This document shows, in pieces, positions 52,598-62,615 of a stretch of DNA of 64,000 nt. Under the pieces are notes generated by a model that saw nothing but the letters and a program-made list of their open reading frames with translations, ran no database searches and was not told where the DNA came from. Every line of letters begins with the position of its first letter. Within the stretch, counting starts at the first letter, position 1. Position numbers and translations under genes: made by a program. Origin of the DNA: JAUZOB01 sp963692465 (GTDB taxonomy: Bacteria > Bacteroidota > Bacteroidia > Bacteroidales > Prolixibacteraceae). Location: positions 1,302,001 through 1,366,000 of the forward strand of contig OY829943.1 in NCBI GenBank assembly GCA_963692465.1. The letters run 5' to 3'.

Positions 52598-53722
52598 TTA
52601 TCGACTTCCATCGGTATTATTATAATACTGATCAAGAAGTTGATGAGCAGCAACAAAAGAGCTTTTTTTATCATTAAGCACTTCCTGCTCGATTTTGGGT
52701 AACAACAATTTAATCGCTGAATTATTGTAAAAATTATTTTTTAATGCCTCATTAATACTTTCGTACATCCAGTATTTGGACTGTTCATTCCGTCGATGCT
52801 CGAAATAATCATTTTCGTGCACTTGTTTCAGGTATTCCTGAATCATCCGCCAAACTTCAACGATTCCGGTTTTATTAAGAGAAGAACAAGTCTGCACTTT
52901 CGGAGCCCAACCGGAATCGGAGAGAGGGAAAAGATGCAGTGCATTTTCATATTGAGCTTTAGCCAAGCGAGCCTTATCAACATTCGAGCCATCGGCTTTA
53001 TTGATAAGAATTCCATCAGCCATTTCCATGATTCCACGTTTAATACCCTGCAATTCATCGCCGGCTCCTGAAATTTGCAATAACAGGAAAAAGTCGACCA
53101 TTGAATGAACGGCAGTTTCTGATTGTCCAACCCCGACGGTCTCGATAAAAATAGTTTTAAAGCCGGCTGCTTCACAAAGAACAATCGTCTCGCGGGTTTT
53201 CCGTGCGACTCCACCTAAAGAACCGGCAGAAGGACTGGGACGGATATAAGCTTTCGGATCAACGGATAATTCTTCCATCCGGGTTTTATCGCCGAGAATA
53301 CTTCCCTTTGAGCGTTCACTGCTGGGGTCGATAGCCAGGACAGCCAGTTTTCCAACATTCGAGGTAACGTATTTGCCCAGGGCTTCAATAAAAGTACTCT
53401 TCCCTGCTCCGGGAACGCCCGTTATTCCCAACCGAAACGAATTACCCGCAAAAGGCAGACAGCGCACGATAATCTCCTGAGCGATCTCATGGTGTTCCGG
53501 TTTAGAACTCTCTACCAGAGTCACGGCCTGACTCAATAAAGAAATATTCCCTTCCAGAATTCCACTTACATAATCATCCGCCTTCAAGAGAGCTCTATTC
53601 CTGGAAAGAAATCGTTTTACAGAATCATCATTAACCGAATCGGGTGTTTCAATCCCGCGATTAACGGACAATCCCTTATACTCAGGACTATTCTCTATAT
53701 GATGATGGTCGTGTTTCTGCAT
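52598..53722 (-). CDS. meaB: MeaB/ArgK-type GTPase of methylmalonyl-CoA mutase
   Basis: A G3E GTPase that protects and reloads methylmalonyl-CoA mutase with adenosylcobalamin. Walker A is GVPGAGKSTFIEALG; LAVLAIDPSSERSKGSILGD and IFIETVGVGQSETAVHSMVD are family signatures, and ILINKADGSN is the G4 box. The mutase subunits are not in the window. The first in-frame start is a TTG at 53737, but the ATG at 53722 (MQKHDHHHIEN) is more natural; the His-rich start is unusual and might bind metal. It leads into the 51491 gene. Confidence 0.93.
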   Translation of the reverse strand: MQKHDHHHIENSPEYKGLSVNRGIETPDSVNDDSVKRFLSRNRALLKADDYVSGILEGNISLLSQAVTLVESSKPEHHEIAQEIIVRCLPFAGNSFRLGITGVPGAGKSTFIEALGKYVTSNVGKLAVLAIDPSSERSKGSILGDKTRMEELSVDPKAYIRPSPSAGSLGGVARKTRETIVLCEAAGFKTIFIETVGVGQSETAVHSMVDFFLLLQISGAGDELQGIKRGIMEMADGILINKADGSNVDKARLAKAQYENALHLFPLSDSGWAPKVQTCSSLNKTGIVEVWRMIQEYLKQVHENDYFEHRRNEQSKYWMYESINEALKNNFYNNSAIKLLLPKIEQEVLNDKKSSFVAAHQLLDQYYNNTDGSR

Positions 53723-53737
53723 GATTTTTTTGTACAA

Positions 53738-54086
53738 ATTTACAATTAATATTTTCTGAATTCAAGCAGAGCCCCCGGCAGAATGCTTCCGGACCATTCA
53801 AAACAGTCTCTTATTGTACACTGCCTTTGCAGCTTTCACGTTCCTTTGGTATTCGTTCTCAATTCATTGAGGGTTCAGTAGGGGTTTCTTCGTCTATAGC
53901 ACCTGTGAACCACCTGTGAACCACCTATGAACCACCTGTGAACCACCTGTGAAAAACGGACTTATTCCGCTGCAACTAGCTATAAAACAAAAAGAAACGC
54001 CCCAGAAACAAATAAACATAAAAAAAGGGTAGTTTTCAGCCACCCCGCCAATCAAAAAACAATATTATCTGACCCAAACAGGTCCT
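53738..54086. other. Intergenic region with an 11-bp tandem repeat
   Basis: No gene. Contains the tandem repeat at 53900-53954 and A-rich sequence. It lies between meaB and the DUF1573 gene, both transcribed leftward. Confidence 0.5.
53900..53954. repeat. Five tandem 11-bp units
   Basis: CACCTGTGAAC repeats five times without gaps; the third unit has A for G (CACCTATGAAC) and the last ends in AAA. The reverse complement, GTTCACAGGTG, matches GGTGGTTCA units in the fold-back element at 15622-15767. Confidence 0.85.
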
Positions 54087-55175
54087 TTAGTCATTCGACA
54101 AAACATTCCCGTTCACCGTAAGATTCGCAACCGGATTTTGAGGGTCATTGGTGATTACCTCAATTGCTTTACTCTGACGTCCACGCTTTCCCTTCGAATC
54201 AAAGACGACCTGAAGGTCTGACTCTTTTGCCTCCGGAATCACATTCAGTGATGGATTGGCAACGGTACAACCGCAAGAAGTTCTGATACGACGAATAATT
54301 AAATTGCTTTTCCCTTTATTGTACAAACGAAATACATGATTGACGGACTGTCCTTCTTTAATATCTCCGAAATCGTAAGTATCAGTTTCAATTGATAAAA
54401 CCGGAGCCAACGCTTTTTCTTTCTGAGAGAGCTTAGTAAAATCTTCCATGATATTCGCGCTTACCCCAATTGAATAATCATAATTCGCCTCGCCATTGAT
54501 AGTCAGAAAGACCCGATCGATCACGAAACCGTACATGTGGCATTTCTTGGCGTCAAAAGAGATTTTTACAGATCCGGTACTTCCCGGGGCTATTTCTGCA
54601 TCTTTCACCTTTGCCAGAATATGATTGGGGCTACTTTTAACCCCAATCTTAACCGGTTCTTTCGAATCATTATAAAAATCAACAATCTCGGTTTTAATCT
54701 CATGATCCAACACATTGGTAAATGAGATATAATTCGATTTCGTTTTCAGTGGCCCCATCTCACGCGGATAAAGTTCAGAAATCCCTTTAACATGTTCCTG
54801 AACTTTGCCATTAATTACCAAAGCAATAACGGCATTGTCGGCATTCGAAACCACCCGAATGTCCTTAACAAATTCACCGGGACGATGTAACGGATTATAG
54901 GAGATCCGAATAAAACCTTTTCCTCCGGGGGGAATCGGCGCCTTAGACCACTCCGGGGTTGTACACCCACAAGAGGCAATGACATTATTAATAACTAACG
55001 GAACTTTGCCGGTATTCTTAAAATGAAAATTATACGACACAATCCCGCCTTCTTCACGGACCATCCCAAAATCATGCTTCTGGGTATCAAATGCGATCCG
55101 TGCTTTTTGCTGCGCATTTACTCCAATTGAGAGGAATAAAAAAGCAAGTAAAATAATCCTGTTTAAATTTCTCAT
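54087..55175 (-). CDS. DUF1573 exported protein
   Basis: A signal peptide (IILLAFLFLSIGVNAQ) precedes three immunoglobulin-like units. The first (DFGMVREEGGIVSYNFHFKN, then VIASCGCTTPEWSKAP) and the last (YDFGDIKEGQSVNHVFRLYN, then IRTSCGCTVANPS) are classic DUF1573 repeats with the S-C-G-C-T motif; the middle one is diverged. Function is unknown, but it is a common periplasmic or envelope protein of Bacteroidetes. It stands alone, divergent from the sensor kinase gene. Confidence 0.9.
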   Translation of the reverse strand: MRNLNRIILLAFLFLSIGVNAQQKARIAFDTQKHDFGMVREEGGIVSYNFHFKNTGKVPLVINNVIASCGCTTPEWSKAPIPPGGKGFIRISYNPLHRPGEFVKDIRVVSNADNAVIALVINGKVQEHVKGISELYPREMGPLKTKSNYISFTNVLDHEIKTEIVDFYNDSKEPVKIGVKSSPNHILAKVKDAEIAPGSTGSVKISFDAKKCHMYGFVIDRVFLTINGEANYDYSIGVSANIMEDFTKLSQKEKALAPVLSIETDTYDFGDIKEGQSVNHVFRLYNKGKSNLIIRRIRTSCGCTVANPSLNVIPEAKESDLQVVFDSKGKRGRQSKAIEVITNDPQNPVANLTVNGNVLSND

Positions 55176-55356
55176 CGTTGTTATATCTATTCGAAATTAA
55201 ATAATTTAACCGACGTACAAATACTTAGGTGCAAAATTAGGTGGAATAATCAATCACTAATTCATCATTCAACTGTTGTTTTGTTAATTAATGTTAAGAT
55301 TTTTTGTGGATTTTCTTTATTAATCGTTACTTTCGGTTATCGGTCAAAATTATCTC

Positions 55357-56661
55357 ATGAACAGTAAAGCTCATCATCTTCTAATTATTCTTGCAGCATT
55401 CTCCATATTCGGGATTATACTTGTCCAGTTCTTTTTTCTCAAACTTAGTCTTAATAAAGAAGAAAACGTATTTCACAACACCGTTTCGAGGACACTCCGG
55501 ATTGTCGATGAGAAAATGGTCGATTACAACAACCGACTATACCATCAAAAGAGAGACACAACCGCACTTCGTCCGGTTGACCGGATATCCAACAACTACT
55601 ATGTCGTAAACGTAGGAGACGTTATTGACCCCTATGTTCTGGAATATTATCTCCGTCAGGAATTCAGCAAACAAAGACTATATACCGATTATGAATTTGG
55701 GGTGTATGACAGTGAAAGTAACAAAATGAAATACGGCACTTACGTCAACACCCACAATAAGGCTTTTCGTCTGACCAAAGACAGTGAACTGCCCCGATGT
55801 GACAAATATATCTATTATTTTGGAGTCTATTTTCCACACCGGGCCGCAGGATTTACTGACGAAATTCGTTTATGGGCCGTATTTTCGGGGATACTCATCG
55901 TTGTTATCTCGTTCTTCGTCTATTTCATCTTTCTCATCTTCAGACAAAGGCGACTCAGTGAGATTCAGAAGAACTTTATCAACAACATGACTCACGAACT
56001 AAAAACTCCGGTAACCTCGATCACCATTTCGGCCAACGTATTGTCCGATCCGGATATCGTAAAAGAACCGGAGCGAATGCGCGAATACGTAAAAATTATT
56101 GCAAATCAGTCCCATCTGCTTGAGAAATTAATTGAGGAGGTTCTTCAAATGGCAGCAGCTGACAAAGGGAAAATCGAACTCTCGCAAGATCGCATTAACC
56201 TTGACGAACTGATCTCAGGAATTGCCAATAACTTTAGAAAACTTCACGAAGAAGTCGAGCTCTCTTATACCAAAAAAGATAATCCGTCCGGATATCTGGT
56301 ACTGATGGACAAACTGCATGTTACCCATGCAATCAACAATCTGCTTGATAATGCCGTCAAATATTGCACCAATCATCCTCAGCTTCATATTCACCTGAAC
56401 TATAATGAGAAGGATATCTTATTGTCGGTTTCAGACAATGGGATTGGCATTGATTCCAAATTTCAGAAGATGATATTCAAGAAGTTCTTCCGCGTCCCGA
56501 CCGGTGATATTCACAACGTAAAAGGGTTCGGATTGGGACTTGACTATGTCAACAAAGTTTGCCATCTTCATGGATGGAAGATATCGATCCAAAGCCAGGT
56601 CGGCATTGGAAGTATTTTTACGATTCAAATACCTACCAATCATGGAAAAAAACGGTTATAA
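55357..56661 (+). CDS. Sensor histidine kinase, RprX-like
   Basis: A classic membrane sensor of 434 residues. Helices lie at about 7-27 and 168-192, with a periplasmic domain of about 140 residues between them. HisKA has FINNMTHELKTPVTSITISA with the phospho-acceptor His; the ATPase domain has AINNLLDNAVKYC, VSDNGIGIDSKF and GFGLGLDYVNKVCHLHGW. The response regulator gene overlaps its 3-prime end by 20 bp, so the two form one system. The arrangement and length match RprX/RprY of Bacteroides; the signal is unknown. Confidence 0.93.
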   Translation: MNSKAHHLLIILAAFSIFGIILVQFFFLKLSLNKEENVFHNTVSRTLRIVDEKMVDYNNRLYHQKRDTTALRPVDRISNNYYVVNVGDVIDPYVLEYYLRQEFSKQRLYTDYEFGVYDSESNKMKYGTYVNTHNKAFRLTKDSELPRCDKYIYYFGVYFPHRAAGFTDEIRLWAVFSGILIVVISFFVYFIFLIFRQRRLSEIQKNFINNMTHELKTPVTSITISANVLSDPDIVKEPERMREYVKIIANQSHLLEKLIEEVLQMAAADKGKIELSQDRINLDELISGIANNFRKLHEEVELSYTKKDNPSGYLVLMDKLHVTHAINNLLDNAVKYCTNHPQLHIHLNYNEKDILLSVSDNGIGIDSKFQKMIFKKFFRVPTGDIHNVKGFGLGLDYVNKVCHLHGWKISIQSQVGIGSIFTIQIPTNHGKKRL

Positions 56662-57355
56662 GATTCTGCTTGTCGAAGATGATCCTTCCCTGTCGTTCAT
56701 TGTTCGCGACAATCTGGAGCATGATGGTTATGAGGTGACTCCCGCAACTGACGGAGAAATTGCCCTTGAGTTATTTGCCAAAGAATCGTTTAACATCTGT
56801 CTGCTTGATGTGATGCTTCCCAAACTGGATGGTTTTACCGTTGCAAAAGAAATCCGGAAAAAAGACAATAACATTCCGATTATTTTTCTCACTGCAAAAT
56901 CGATGATCGAAGATAAGCTTACGGGACTGAGTATCGGCGGAGATGATTATATCACCAAGCCATTCAGTATGGATGAGTTGATTCTTAAGATCAAGATCTT
57001 CCTCAAACGGAACAGAGTGCTTACGATTGAAGAGGAGAAAGATATAATTTTCGAGATTGACAGTTACAAATTCAACACCGGCAACATCACCCTTTATCAC
57101 AACGAAGAGTCGAGAGAACTAACCCTCAAAGAAGCAGAACTTCTGAAGTTTTTTTGTGAACGAGCCAATCAGGTTCTTAACCGTTCGGAGATTCTCACCC
57201 ATGTGTGGGGAAACGATGACTATTTCCTTGGAAGAAGTCTTGATGTGTTTATCTCCCGACTGAGAAAATATCTAAAAGAAGACCCGAATATTAAAATTCA
57301 AAATCTTCATGGCATCGGATACCGCTTTACATGTAAGAAACTCGTAATGGATTAG
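56642..57355 (+). CDS. OmpR-family response regulator, RprY-like
   Basis: Start taken at the ATG 56642 (MEKNGYKILLVEDDPSL), which overlaps the kinase gene by 20 bp. The receiver has the acidic pair in VEDDPS, the phospho-acceptor Asp in CLLDVMLPKLDGFTV, then FLTAKS and the Lys in DDYITKPFS. The winged-helix output domain follows (LTLKEAELLKFFCERANQVL, RSLDVFISRLRKYL, IKIQNLHGIGYRF). It should control genes in response to the partner kinase. Earlier in-frame codons lie inside the kinase gene and are not part of it. Confidence 0.94.
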   Translation: MEKNGYKILLVEDDPSLSFIVRDNLEHDGYEVTPATDGEIALELFAKESFNICLLDVMLPKLDGFTVAKEIRKKDNNIPIIFLTAKSMIEDKLTGLSIGGDDYITKPFSMDELILKIKIFLKRNRVLTIEEEKDIIFEIDSYKFNTGNITLYHNEESRELTLKEAELLKFFCERANQVLNRSEILTHVWGNDDYFLGRSLDVFISRLRKYLKEDPNIKIQNLHGIGYRFTCKKLVMD

Positions 57356-57425
57356 TAACATTTAATTTCCCTTTTTATACAGGATCCCGAATTATATTTG
57401 TCTGACAAAAAAGAAAGAAGACATC

Positions 57426-58631
57426 ATGGAAATTATTGATCAGATTAAAAATATCAGCACTGAAATATTTGAGGACCTTGTTGCTGTTCGCCGACATTTG
57501 CACCAAAATCCGGAGCTTTCCTTTCAGGAATACAACACGTCCGCTTTTATTTGTTCCAAGCTCAAAGAGCTGAATATCCCTTTTAAAAACGGATTTGTCA
57601 AGACCGGCATTGTGGGCCGGATAGAAGGGGGGATTGCAGGAGGAAAAACGATTGCTCTCCGGACCGACATGGATGCGTTACCGATTACAGAAAACAACGA
57701 CAAAGATTTTTGCTCGGTTAACGAAGGGGTTATGCATGCCTGCGGTCATGATATTCACACGGCCTGTCTGTTAGGAGCTGCCACAATTCTTAAAAGATTG
57801 ACATCTCAGATACAAGGAACCATTCTGTTGATTTTTCAACCCGGTGAGGAAGTGAATCCCGGAGGCGCAAAGCTCATGATGGAGGAAGGCATCTTTAACG
57901 ATTGTGAACCGGAGATGATTATCGGACTGCACGTTCTGCCGGAGATGGATGCCGGCACCGTAGGTTTTAAATCAGGAATGTATATGGCTTCAGGGGATGA
58001 GATTCATTTTACGGTTAACGGACAGGGCGGACACGGGGCTCTCCCACAGAAGATAACGGATACGGTACTGACAACGGCCTACATCCTCACCGCCTTGCAA
58101 CAGATCGTCAGTCGCAAGGCTTCTCCTGAAATTCCGACGGTATTATCTTTCGGAAAGATTATTGCCGACGGAGCAACGAATATCATTCCTGATGAAGTAG
58201 TCGTTGCGGGAACTTTCAGGACGATGAACGAAGAATGGAGGACTAAAGCGAAAGAACTGATGAAAAAAATTGCCTGCTCGACCGCCGAAGGGATGGGGGC
58301 TACCTGCAATTTCAGAATCAATGACGGGTATCCGGTCTTATACAACAATGAGTCAGTTACCAAGAAGGCACGAAAAGCAGCTATTCGTTTATTAGGAAAA
58401 GAACACGTGGTGGAAATGGGGATTCGGATGACCTGCGAAGATTTTGCCTATTATTCACTCAAATATCCGGTAACTTTTTTCAGGTTAGGAGTTAAAGACC
58501 CGGCTTCTGAAGAAATTAAACCAGTCCATTCTTCCCGTTTTGATGTTGACGAAAGTGCGATTCTAACCGGAATAAGAACCCTGTCGTATATTGCCTTGTC
58601 GCTATTAAAAGATAAACAACCGGCTTCTTAA
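57426..58631 (+). CDS. M20-family amidohydrolase
   Basis: A metal-dependent amidohydrolase of the hippurate hydrolase/N-acyl-L-amino acid group. AVRRHLHQNPELSFQEY is the start of the family, IALRTDMDALPITE and HACGHDIHTACLLGAA hold metal ligands, IFQPGEEVNPGGAKLMMEEG the catalytic Glu, and SGDEIHFTVNGQGGHGALPQ the dimerisation domain. RMTCEDFAYYSLKYP and VHSSRFDVDES complete the set. At 401 residues it is full length and cytosolic. The acyl substrate is not predictable. It lies 70 bp after the response regulator gene, same strand. Confidence 0.92.
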   Translation: MEIIDQIKNISTEIFEDLVAVRRHLHQNPELSFQEYNTSAFICSKLKELNIPFKNGFVKTGIVGRIEGGIAGGKTIALRTDMDALPITENNDKDFCSVNEGVMHACGHDIHTACLLGAATILKRLTSQIQGTILLIFQPGEEVNPGGAKLMMEEGIFNDCEPEMIIGLHVLPEMDAGTVGFKSGMYMASGDEIHFTVNGQGGHGALPQKITDTVLTTAYILTALQQIVSRKASPEIPTVLSFGKIIADGATNIIPDEVVVAGTFRTMNEEWRTKAKELMKKIACSTAEGMGATCNFRINDGYPVLYNNESVTKKARKAAIRLLGKEHVVEMGIRMTCEDFAYYSLKYPVTFFRLGVKDPASEEIKPVHSSRFDVDESAILTGIRTLSYIALSLLKDKQPAS

Positions 58632-58686
58632 TTTCCTGTTCGCCTTCGGAATGTTAGTATTGTAATTTACCAGGCCGTCTTTAACC

Positions 58687-60636
58687 CTAATAGACTCTTT
58701 TTAATCCCGGAGAACGATATACTTTAGGTCGCATGGGGACTTTTTCCTCAATGATACTACTAAAGTCAAGTCCGTAAGCTTTAATATCCGATATTCCGAT
58801 ATGTTTCAGATAACGATACAGGAACATGATAATCTGTTCACTGGTTTTAAAAGTAAAATCGTAAGTCTGTTGCATACTAATCAAGACATATTTGAAATCG
58901 GAAGAGATATGATGCTTATGTAGTGATTCGTATTTGCTAAGCATATCCATCTCACCGGAAGCCGTCAGATCATAAATAACCTGCTTTATAAACAAGTTAA
59001 TCCTCGGCTGAACCTTAAACCCGATTCGGAATTCAACCCGCATCAGGACATCCGGTATAATCGGCTGAAGTTTATACTCCATCGTATTCGGGTCATCGAG
59101 AATATCCAGATGAATAAACCAGTACATGTCAGCCCGTTTTGGGTGCTTATTGATAATGGAATAAATAATCTTCGATTCAACCTGCATGTGATTATCAGCC
59201 TTGGTAATATAGGCCAGGTTGGAGGCTATTTTTGGGATCTCCTTATCGGACTTAATATCAGTAAGGATTTCTGCATAGTTTTTAATATCAACAAATCCGA
59301 GGAATCGGTTGCGGATAGACCTTGCACGGTACCATGTATACATGACCAGGAAGATCAGCGTTGCCATCATAATGGTAAACCAACCGCCATTCATGAATTT
59401 ATGCAAATTGGCAACCAGAAAAGAACCCTCAATGGAGAGATAGGTCAGCATGAATAGTCCCAGAAAATACCATTTGACATGTTTATTATGCAGGTAGAAA
59501 AACATCAGCAAAGTGGTCATCAACATCGTTATGGTTATCGATAAACCATAAGCGGCCTCCATATTCGATGATTTCTTAAAGAAAACAACCACAAAAACAC
59601 AGGCCAAAAAAAGGAAAGCATTCACGCTAGGCACAAACATCTGTCCTTTCCACTTAGACGGGTATTTAATCTGCACTTTAGGCCAGAAATTTAACAGGAT
59701 TCCTTCGCTGATGATGGTAAAAGAACCACTGATAAGGGCCTGACTAGCGATAACAGCGGCTGCCGTTGCGATAATAATACTGGGAAAAAGGAACCAACTA
59801 GGGAAAACCGTAAAAAACGGGTTCATATCGGGAGTTAATTCGTGGACATGTTTCAGAACCCAGGCTCCCTGTCCCAGATAGTTAAGCACCAAACAGATTT
59901 TAACGTAAAACCAGGAAACACGGATGTTATGAAAACCACAATGACCCAAATCGGAATACAATGCTTCAGCCCCCGTCGTACAAAGAAAGACAGCTCCTAA
60001 AAGCAAGAACCCATTCGGATGAAGAGTCAATAATCTGATTGCATAAAGCGGATTCAAACTGAGTAGAATATCGGGCAACGTTCCAATCTGTGAAACACCA
60101 ACAACCCCGAGCATTAGAAACCACAAAAACATGATTGGCCCGAATGATTTTCCGAGGACATTGGTTCCGAATTGTTGAAGGGCGAACAAACCGGTAATAA
60201 TGGCGATCGCAATAACGAGAACATTGATATTCGGATCGACCATCGTCAATCCCTCTACTGCCGAGACAACGGTAATACTCGGAGTGATAATTCCATCTGC
60301 CAGAAGAGCACTTGCCCCAATGATAGCAAAAACATAAACCCATCGCTGACGCTTACGAATAAGAGCATAGAGGGAAAATATTCCTCCTTCGCCCTTATTG
60401 TCAGCTCTCATTGTGATGAGTACATATTTAATGGTTGTCTGCAATGTTAGTGTCCAAAAGACACAGGAGATTGCACCCCTTATGAAATCCGTATCAATAG
60501 TTCCTCCGCTTCCGGCAATAATAGCCTTCATTACGTATAGCGGAGAAGTCCCTAAATCGCCAAAAACAATTCCCAGGGTAACAATCAGTCCCGAGAGTGT
60601 TACTTTAGACAGATAATCCTTCCTTTCAGATTCCAT
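58687..60636 (-). CDS. kup: Kup-type potassium transporter
   Basis: A K+/H+ symporter of the KUP/HAK/KT family with about 12 membrane helices and 649 residues. GDLGTSPLYVMKAII is the hallmark motif near the start, VLITMRADNKGEGGIFSLYA the second, and TTGAEALYSDLGHCG the third. The C-terminal 200 residues are cytosolic, as usual. It takes up potassium at low concentrations or low pH. It is followed by no clear terminator and is convergent with the M20 gene. Confidence 0.95.
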   Translation of the reverse strand: MESERKDYLSKVTLSGLIVTLGIVFGDLGTSPLYVMKAIIAGSGGTIDTDFIRGAISCVFWTLTLQTTIKYVLITMRADNKGEGGIFSLYALIRKRQRWVYVFAIIGASALLADGIITPSITVVSAVEGLTMVDPNINVLVIAIAIITGLFALQQFGTNVLGKSFGPIMFLWFLMLGVVGVSQIGTLPDILLSLNPLYAIRLLTLHPNGFLLLGAVFLCTTGAEALYSDLGHCGFHNIRVSWFYVKICLVLNYLGQGAWVLKHVHELTPDMNPFFTVFPSWFLFPSIIIATAAAVIASQALISGSFTIISEGILLNFWPKVQIKYPSKWKGQMFVPSVNAFLFLACVFVVVFFKKSSNMEAAYGLSITITMLMTTLLMFFYLHNKHVKWYFLGLFMLTYLSIEGSFLVANLHKFMNGGWFTIMMATLIFLVMYTWYRARSIRNRFLGFVDIKNYAEILTDIKSDKEIPKIASNLAYITKADNHMQVESKIIYSIINKHPKRADMYWFIHLDILDDPNTMEYKLQPIIPDVLMRVEFRIGFKVQPRINLFIKQVIYDLTASGEMDMLSKYESLHKHHISSDFKYVLISMQQTYDFTFKTSEQIIMFLYRYLKHIGISDIKAYGLDFSSIIEEKVPMRPKVYRSPGLKRVY

Positions 60637-60970
60637 TTCTCTTTTTGCTCATTTTTTTGAAGGTCTAATCTTGTTCCCTAAATGCCGGAAGTTAGTAAGA
60701 ATGAATGCAATAATTCAGTGATGAATGATTGATTTTTGTGAAATAAATGGTAGCAGGCATTAATAAACGCTCCACCGATTCCGCTATCAATTACGTATCA
60801 GCAACTTACAAACTATTTTTCTCTTAACACACTTCCTTTTCACAAGGTTGGGCGCAAATGTATAGGTGGAAACACATTCTCGTCATTCTATTTGTTAAAA
60901 AATCATAAACCTTTTACAGAAAGTTAACTTCCCGATAACAGAAGCCGGTCCTTACACTGACCACACCGAT
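60637..60970. other. Intergenic region upstream of kup
   Basis: About 330 bp with no supported gene, holding the kup leader and the 3-prime flank of fthC. I looked for a cyclic di-AMP riboswitch pattern and did not find one. Confidence 0.4.
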
Positions 60971-61537
60971 TTAATCGGAAACGACAAAATCCATTTTACG
61001 GTCGTGTAATTCAACGGGGATCGTATCAAAAAGCTGAAAATGGAAGCAGACACCCACTTTAGGACAAGGGTATCGATCCAATAACCGGTCATAATATCCT
61101 TTCCCTCTTCCCAAACGATTTTTTTCCCGGTCAAAAGCGATTCCGGGGACAATAATGAGATCGATGTTTTCAGAAAGAGGATAAGCCGCGCCCTGCGGTT
61201 CGGGAATTCGTAGTCCTTCGCCGGCAATAAGATTCTCTTCTCCTTTATATTGTTTCAGAATCAGATCACTTCCTGATATCGAAGGTAAAATAATTGTTTT
61301 CGCCGCACTCCACTTTTTTATAAAATCATGAGTCGACACTTCATCGGGCAAAGACCAGTAAAGAAGAATCACCGAAGCTTCCTTAAAGAAAGAAGACTCT
61401 TCTATTTTATTCCATAGAAGTATTGAAAGACGTTGCAGTTCGTCGGTCGTATAGGGTTGTTTCAGGGATCGTACTTTCTTTCGGAAAGATTTCTTCTGCT
61501 CATCGACAGAGCCTGTAGCAGACCATTGATTAATCAT
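60971..61537 (-). CDS. fthC: 5-formyltetrahydrofolate cyclo-ligase
   Basis: It converts 5-formyl-THF to 5,10-methenyl-THF using ATP. KKSFRKKVRSLKQPYT is the start region, VILLYWSLPDEVSTHDFIKK follows, and DLIIVPGIAFDREKNRLGRG is the ATP-binding signature, with KGYYDRLLDRYPCPKVGVCF after it. I start it at MINQWSATG (61537), giving an 8-bp ATGA-type overlap with pfkA; an ATG at 61567 is an alternative. It is the last gene of gldB-pfkA-fthC. Confidence 0.92.
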   Translation of the reverse strand: MINQWSATGSVDEQKKSFRKKVRSLKQPYTTDELQRLSILLWNKIEESSFFKEASVILLYWSLPDEVSTHDFIKKWSAAKTIILPSISGSDLILKQYKGEENLIAGEGLRIPEPQGAAYPLSENIDLIIVPGIAFDREKNRLGRGKGYYDRLLDRYPCPKVGVCFHFQLFDTIPVELHDRKMDFVVSD

Positions 61538-62561
61538 CGCCGAAAGAGATACCGAGGTTACGGGCATTGATTACCAAAGGATCATTGGGATCAACCAGAC
61601 GCAATTTACCTCCTACTTCCTCCAGAGGGACTGAGACCAGGTCTCCTTTAAGAAGAGCGACCATCCGGCCGTATTTGCCCTGTGCGATTAGTTCTGCAGC
61701 ACTCGAGCCATAGCGGGTAGCAAGAATCCGATCCATTGCAGAAGGGCTTCCTCCGCGTTGGATATATCCGAGTCTGGTTTCGCGGGCTTCAATACCGGTA
61801 AACAGCTGAATATTGTCGGATATAAACTGTCCGGCTGTCAGATTTTTCTTAGGTAATTTAATTCCTTCAGCGACAACAACAATGGAATAAGGTTTCTTTT
61901 TTTCAAAACGCCGCTCTATATTTTTACAAACATTTCCGATGGTATATTCGATTTCGGGAATCAAAATGATATCTCCTCCGCCGGCCATCCCGGCATAAAG
62001 AGCAATCCACCCGGCGTTGTGACCCATGACTTCAATAACCATTGCCCGCTGGTGAGAGTTGGCGGTAGTGTGCAGTCGGTCTATTGCTTCAGTAGCAATA
62101 TCGACAGCAGAGTCAAAGCCGAAAGTTTCATCTGTTCCCCAAACATCATTATCAATCGTTTTAGGAATTCCGATCACATTCAAGCCTTCACGCTGAAGCT
62201 GTAAAGCAGTCTTCATCGTACCGTTCCCGCCGATACAGACAATACAGTCCAGATTCAGTTCGGCATAATGTTTTTTAATTAATTCAGGTTTGTCATTCTG
62301 GTCGCCTTCAATAATCTTGAAAGGCTTTTCACGGGAAGTACCCAGAATTGTTCCTCCGAGGGTTAAAATCCCCGACAACCGAGCTTCGTCAAGGACAATA
62401 TACTCCTTATTGATCAGTCCGCTAAAACCGGCTGTAAAGCCGAGGACTTCCATGCCATGTTCAACAATAGCAGTCTTTCCGACACCTCGTATTGCTGCAT
62501 TTAATCCGGGACAATCACCACCTGCTGTTAAAATCCCGATTCTTTTCGGTTTATCTGTCAT
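61530..62561 (-). CDS. pfkA: 6-phosphofructokinase with mixed donor signature
   Basis: The committed step of glycolysis. IGILTAGGDCPGLNAAIRG binds the donor phosphate; CIGGNGTMKTALQL and IPKTIDNDVWGTDETFGFDS hold the donor and sugar sites, and IQRGGSPSAMDRILATRYG the sugar-phosphate site. ATP enzymes usually have Gly at both donor positions (GGDGS, PGTIDND); PPi enzymes have Asp and Lys. This one has Gly in the first (GGNGT) and Lys in the second (PKTIDND), a mixed type seen in group III enzymes, most of which use ATP. Start at MTDKPKRIG (62561) fits the family. gldB lies 54 bp upstream. Confidence 0.92.
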   Translation of the reverse strand: MTDKPKRIGILTAGGDCPGLNAAIRGVGKTAIVEHGMEVLGFTAGFSGLINKEYIVLDEARLSGILTLGGTILGTSREKPFKIIEGDQNDKPELIKKHYAELNLDCIVCIGGNGTMKTALQLQREGLNVIGIPKTIDNDVWGTDETFGFDSAVDIATEAIDRLHTTANSHQRAMVIEVMGHNAGWIALYAGMAGGGDIILIPEIEYTIGNVCKNIERRFEKKKPYSIVVVAEGIKLPKKNLTAGQFISDNIQLFTGIEARETRLGYIQRGGSPSAMDRILATRYGSSAAELIAQGKYGRMVALLKGDLVSVPLEEVGGKLRLVDPNDPLVINARNLGISFGDD

Positions 62562-62615
62562 ATTTTTCCGTTTTTTCCCTTTTTCATAAATAAAATCTAT
62601 GATCGTTTTCGACAA

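Noticed and set aside
60637..60970. Cyclic di-AMP riboswitch upstream of kup
   Set aside because: The conserved core segments of that riboswitch could not be found.
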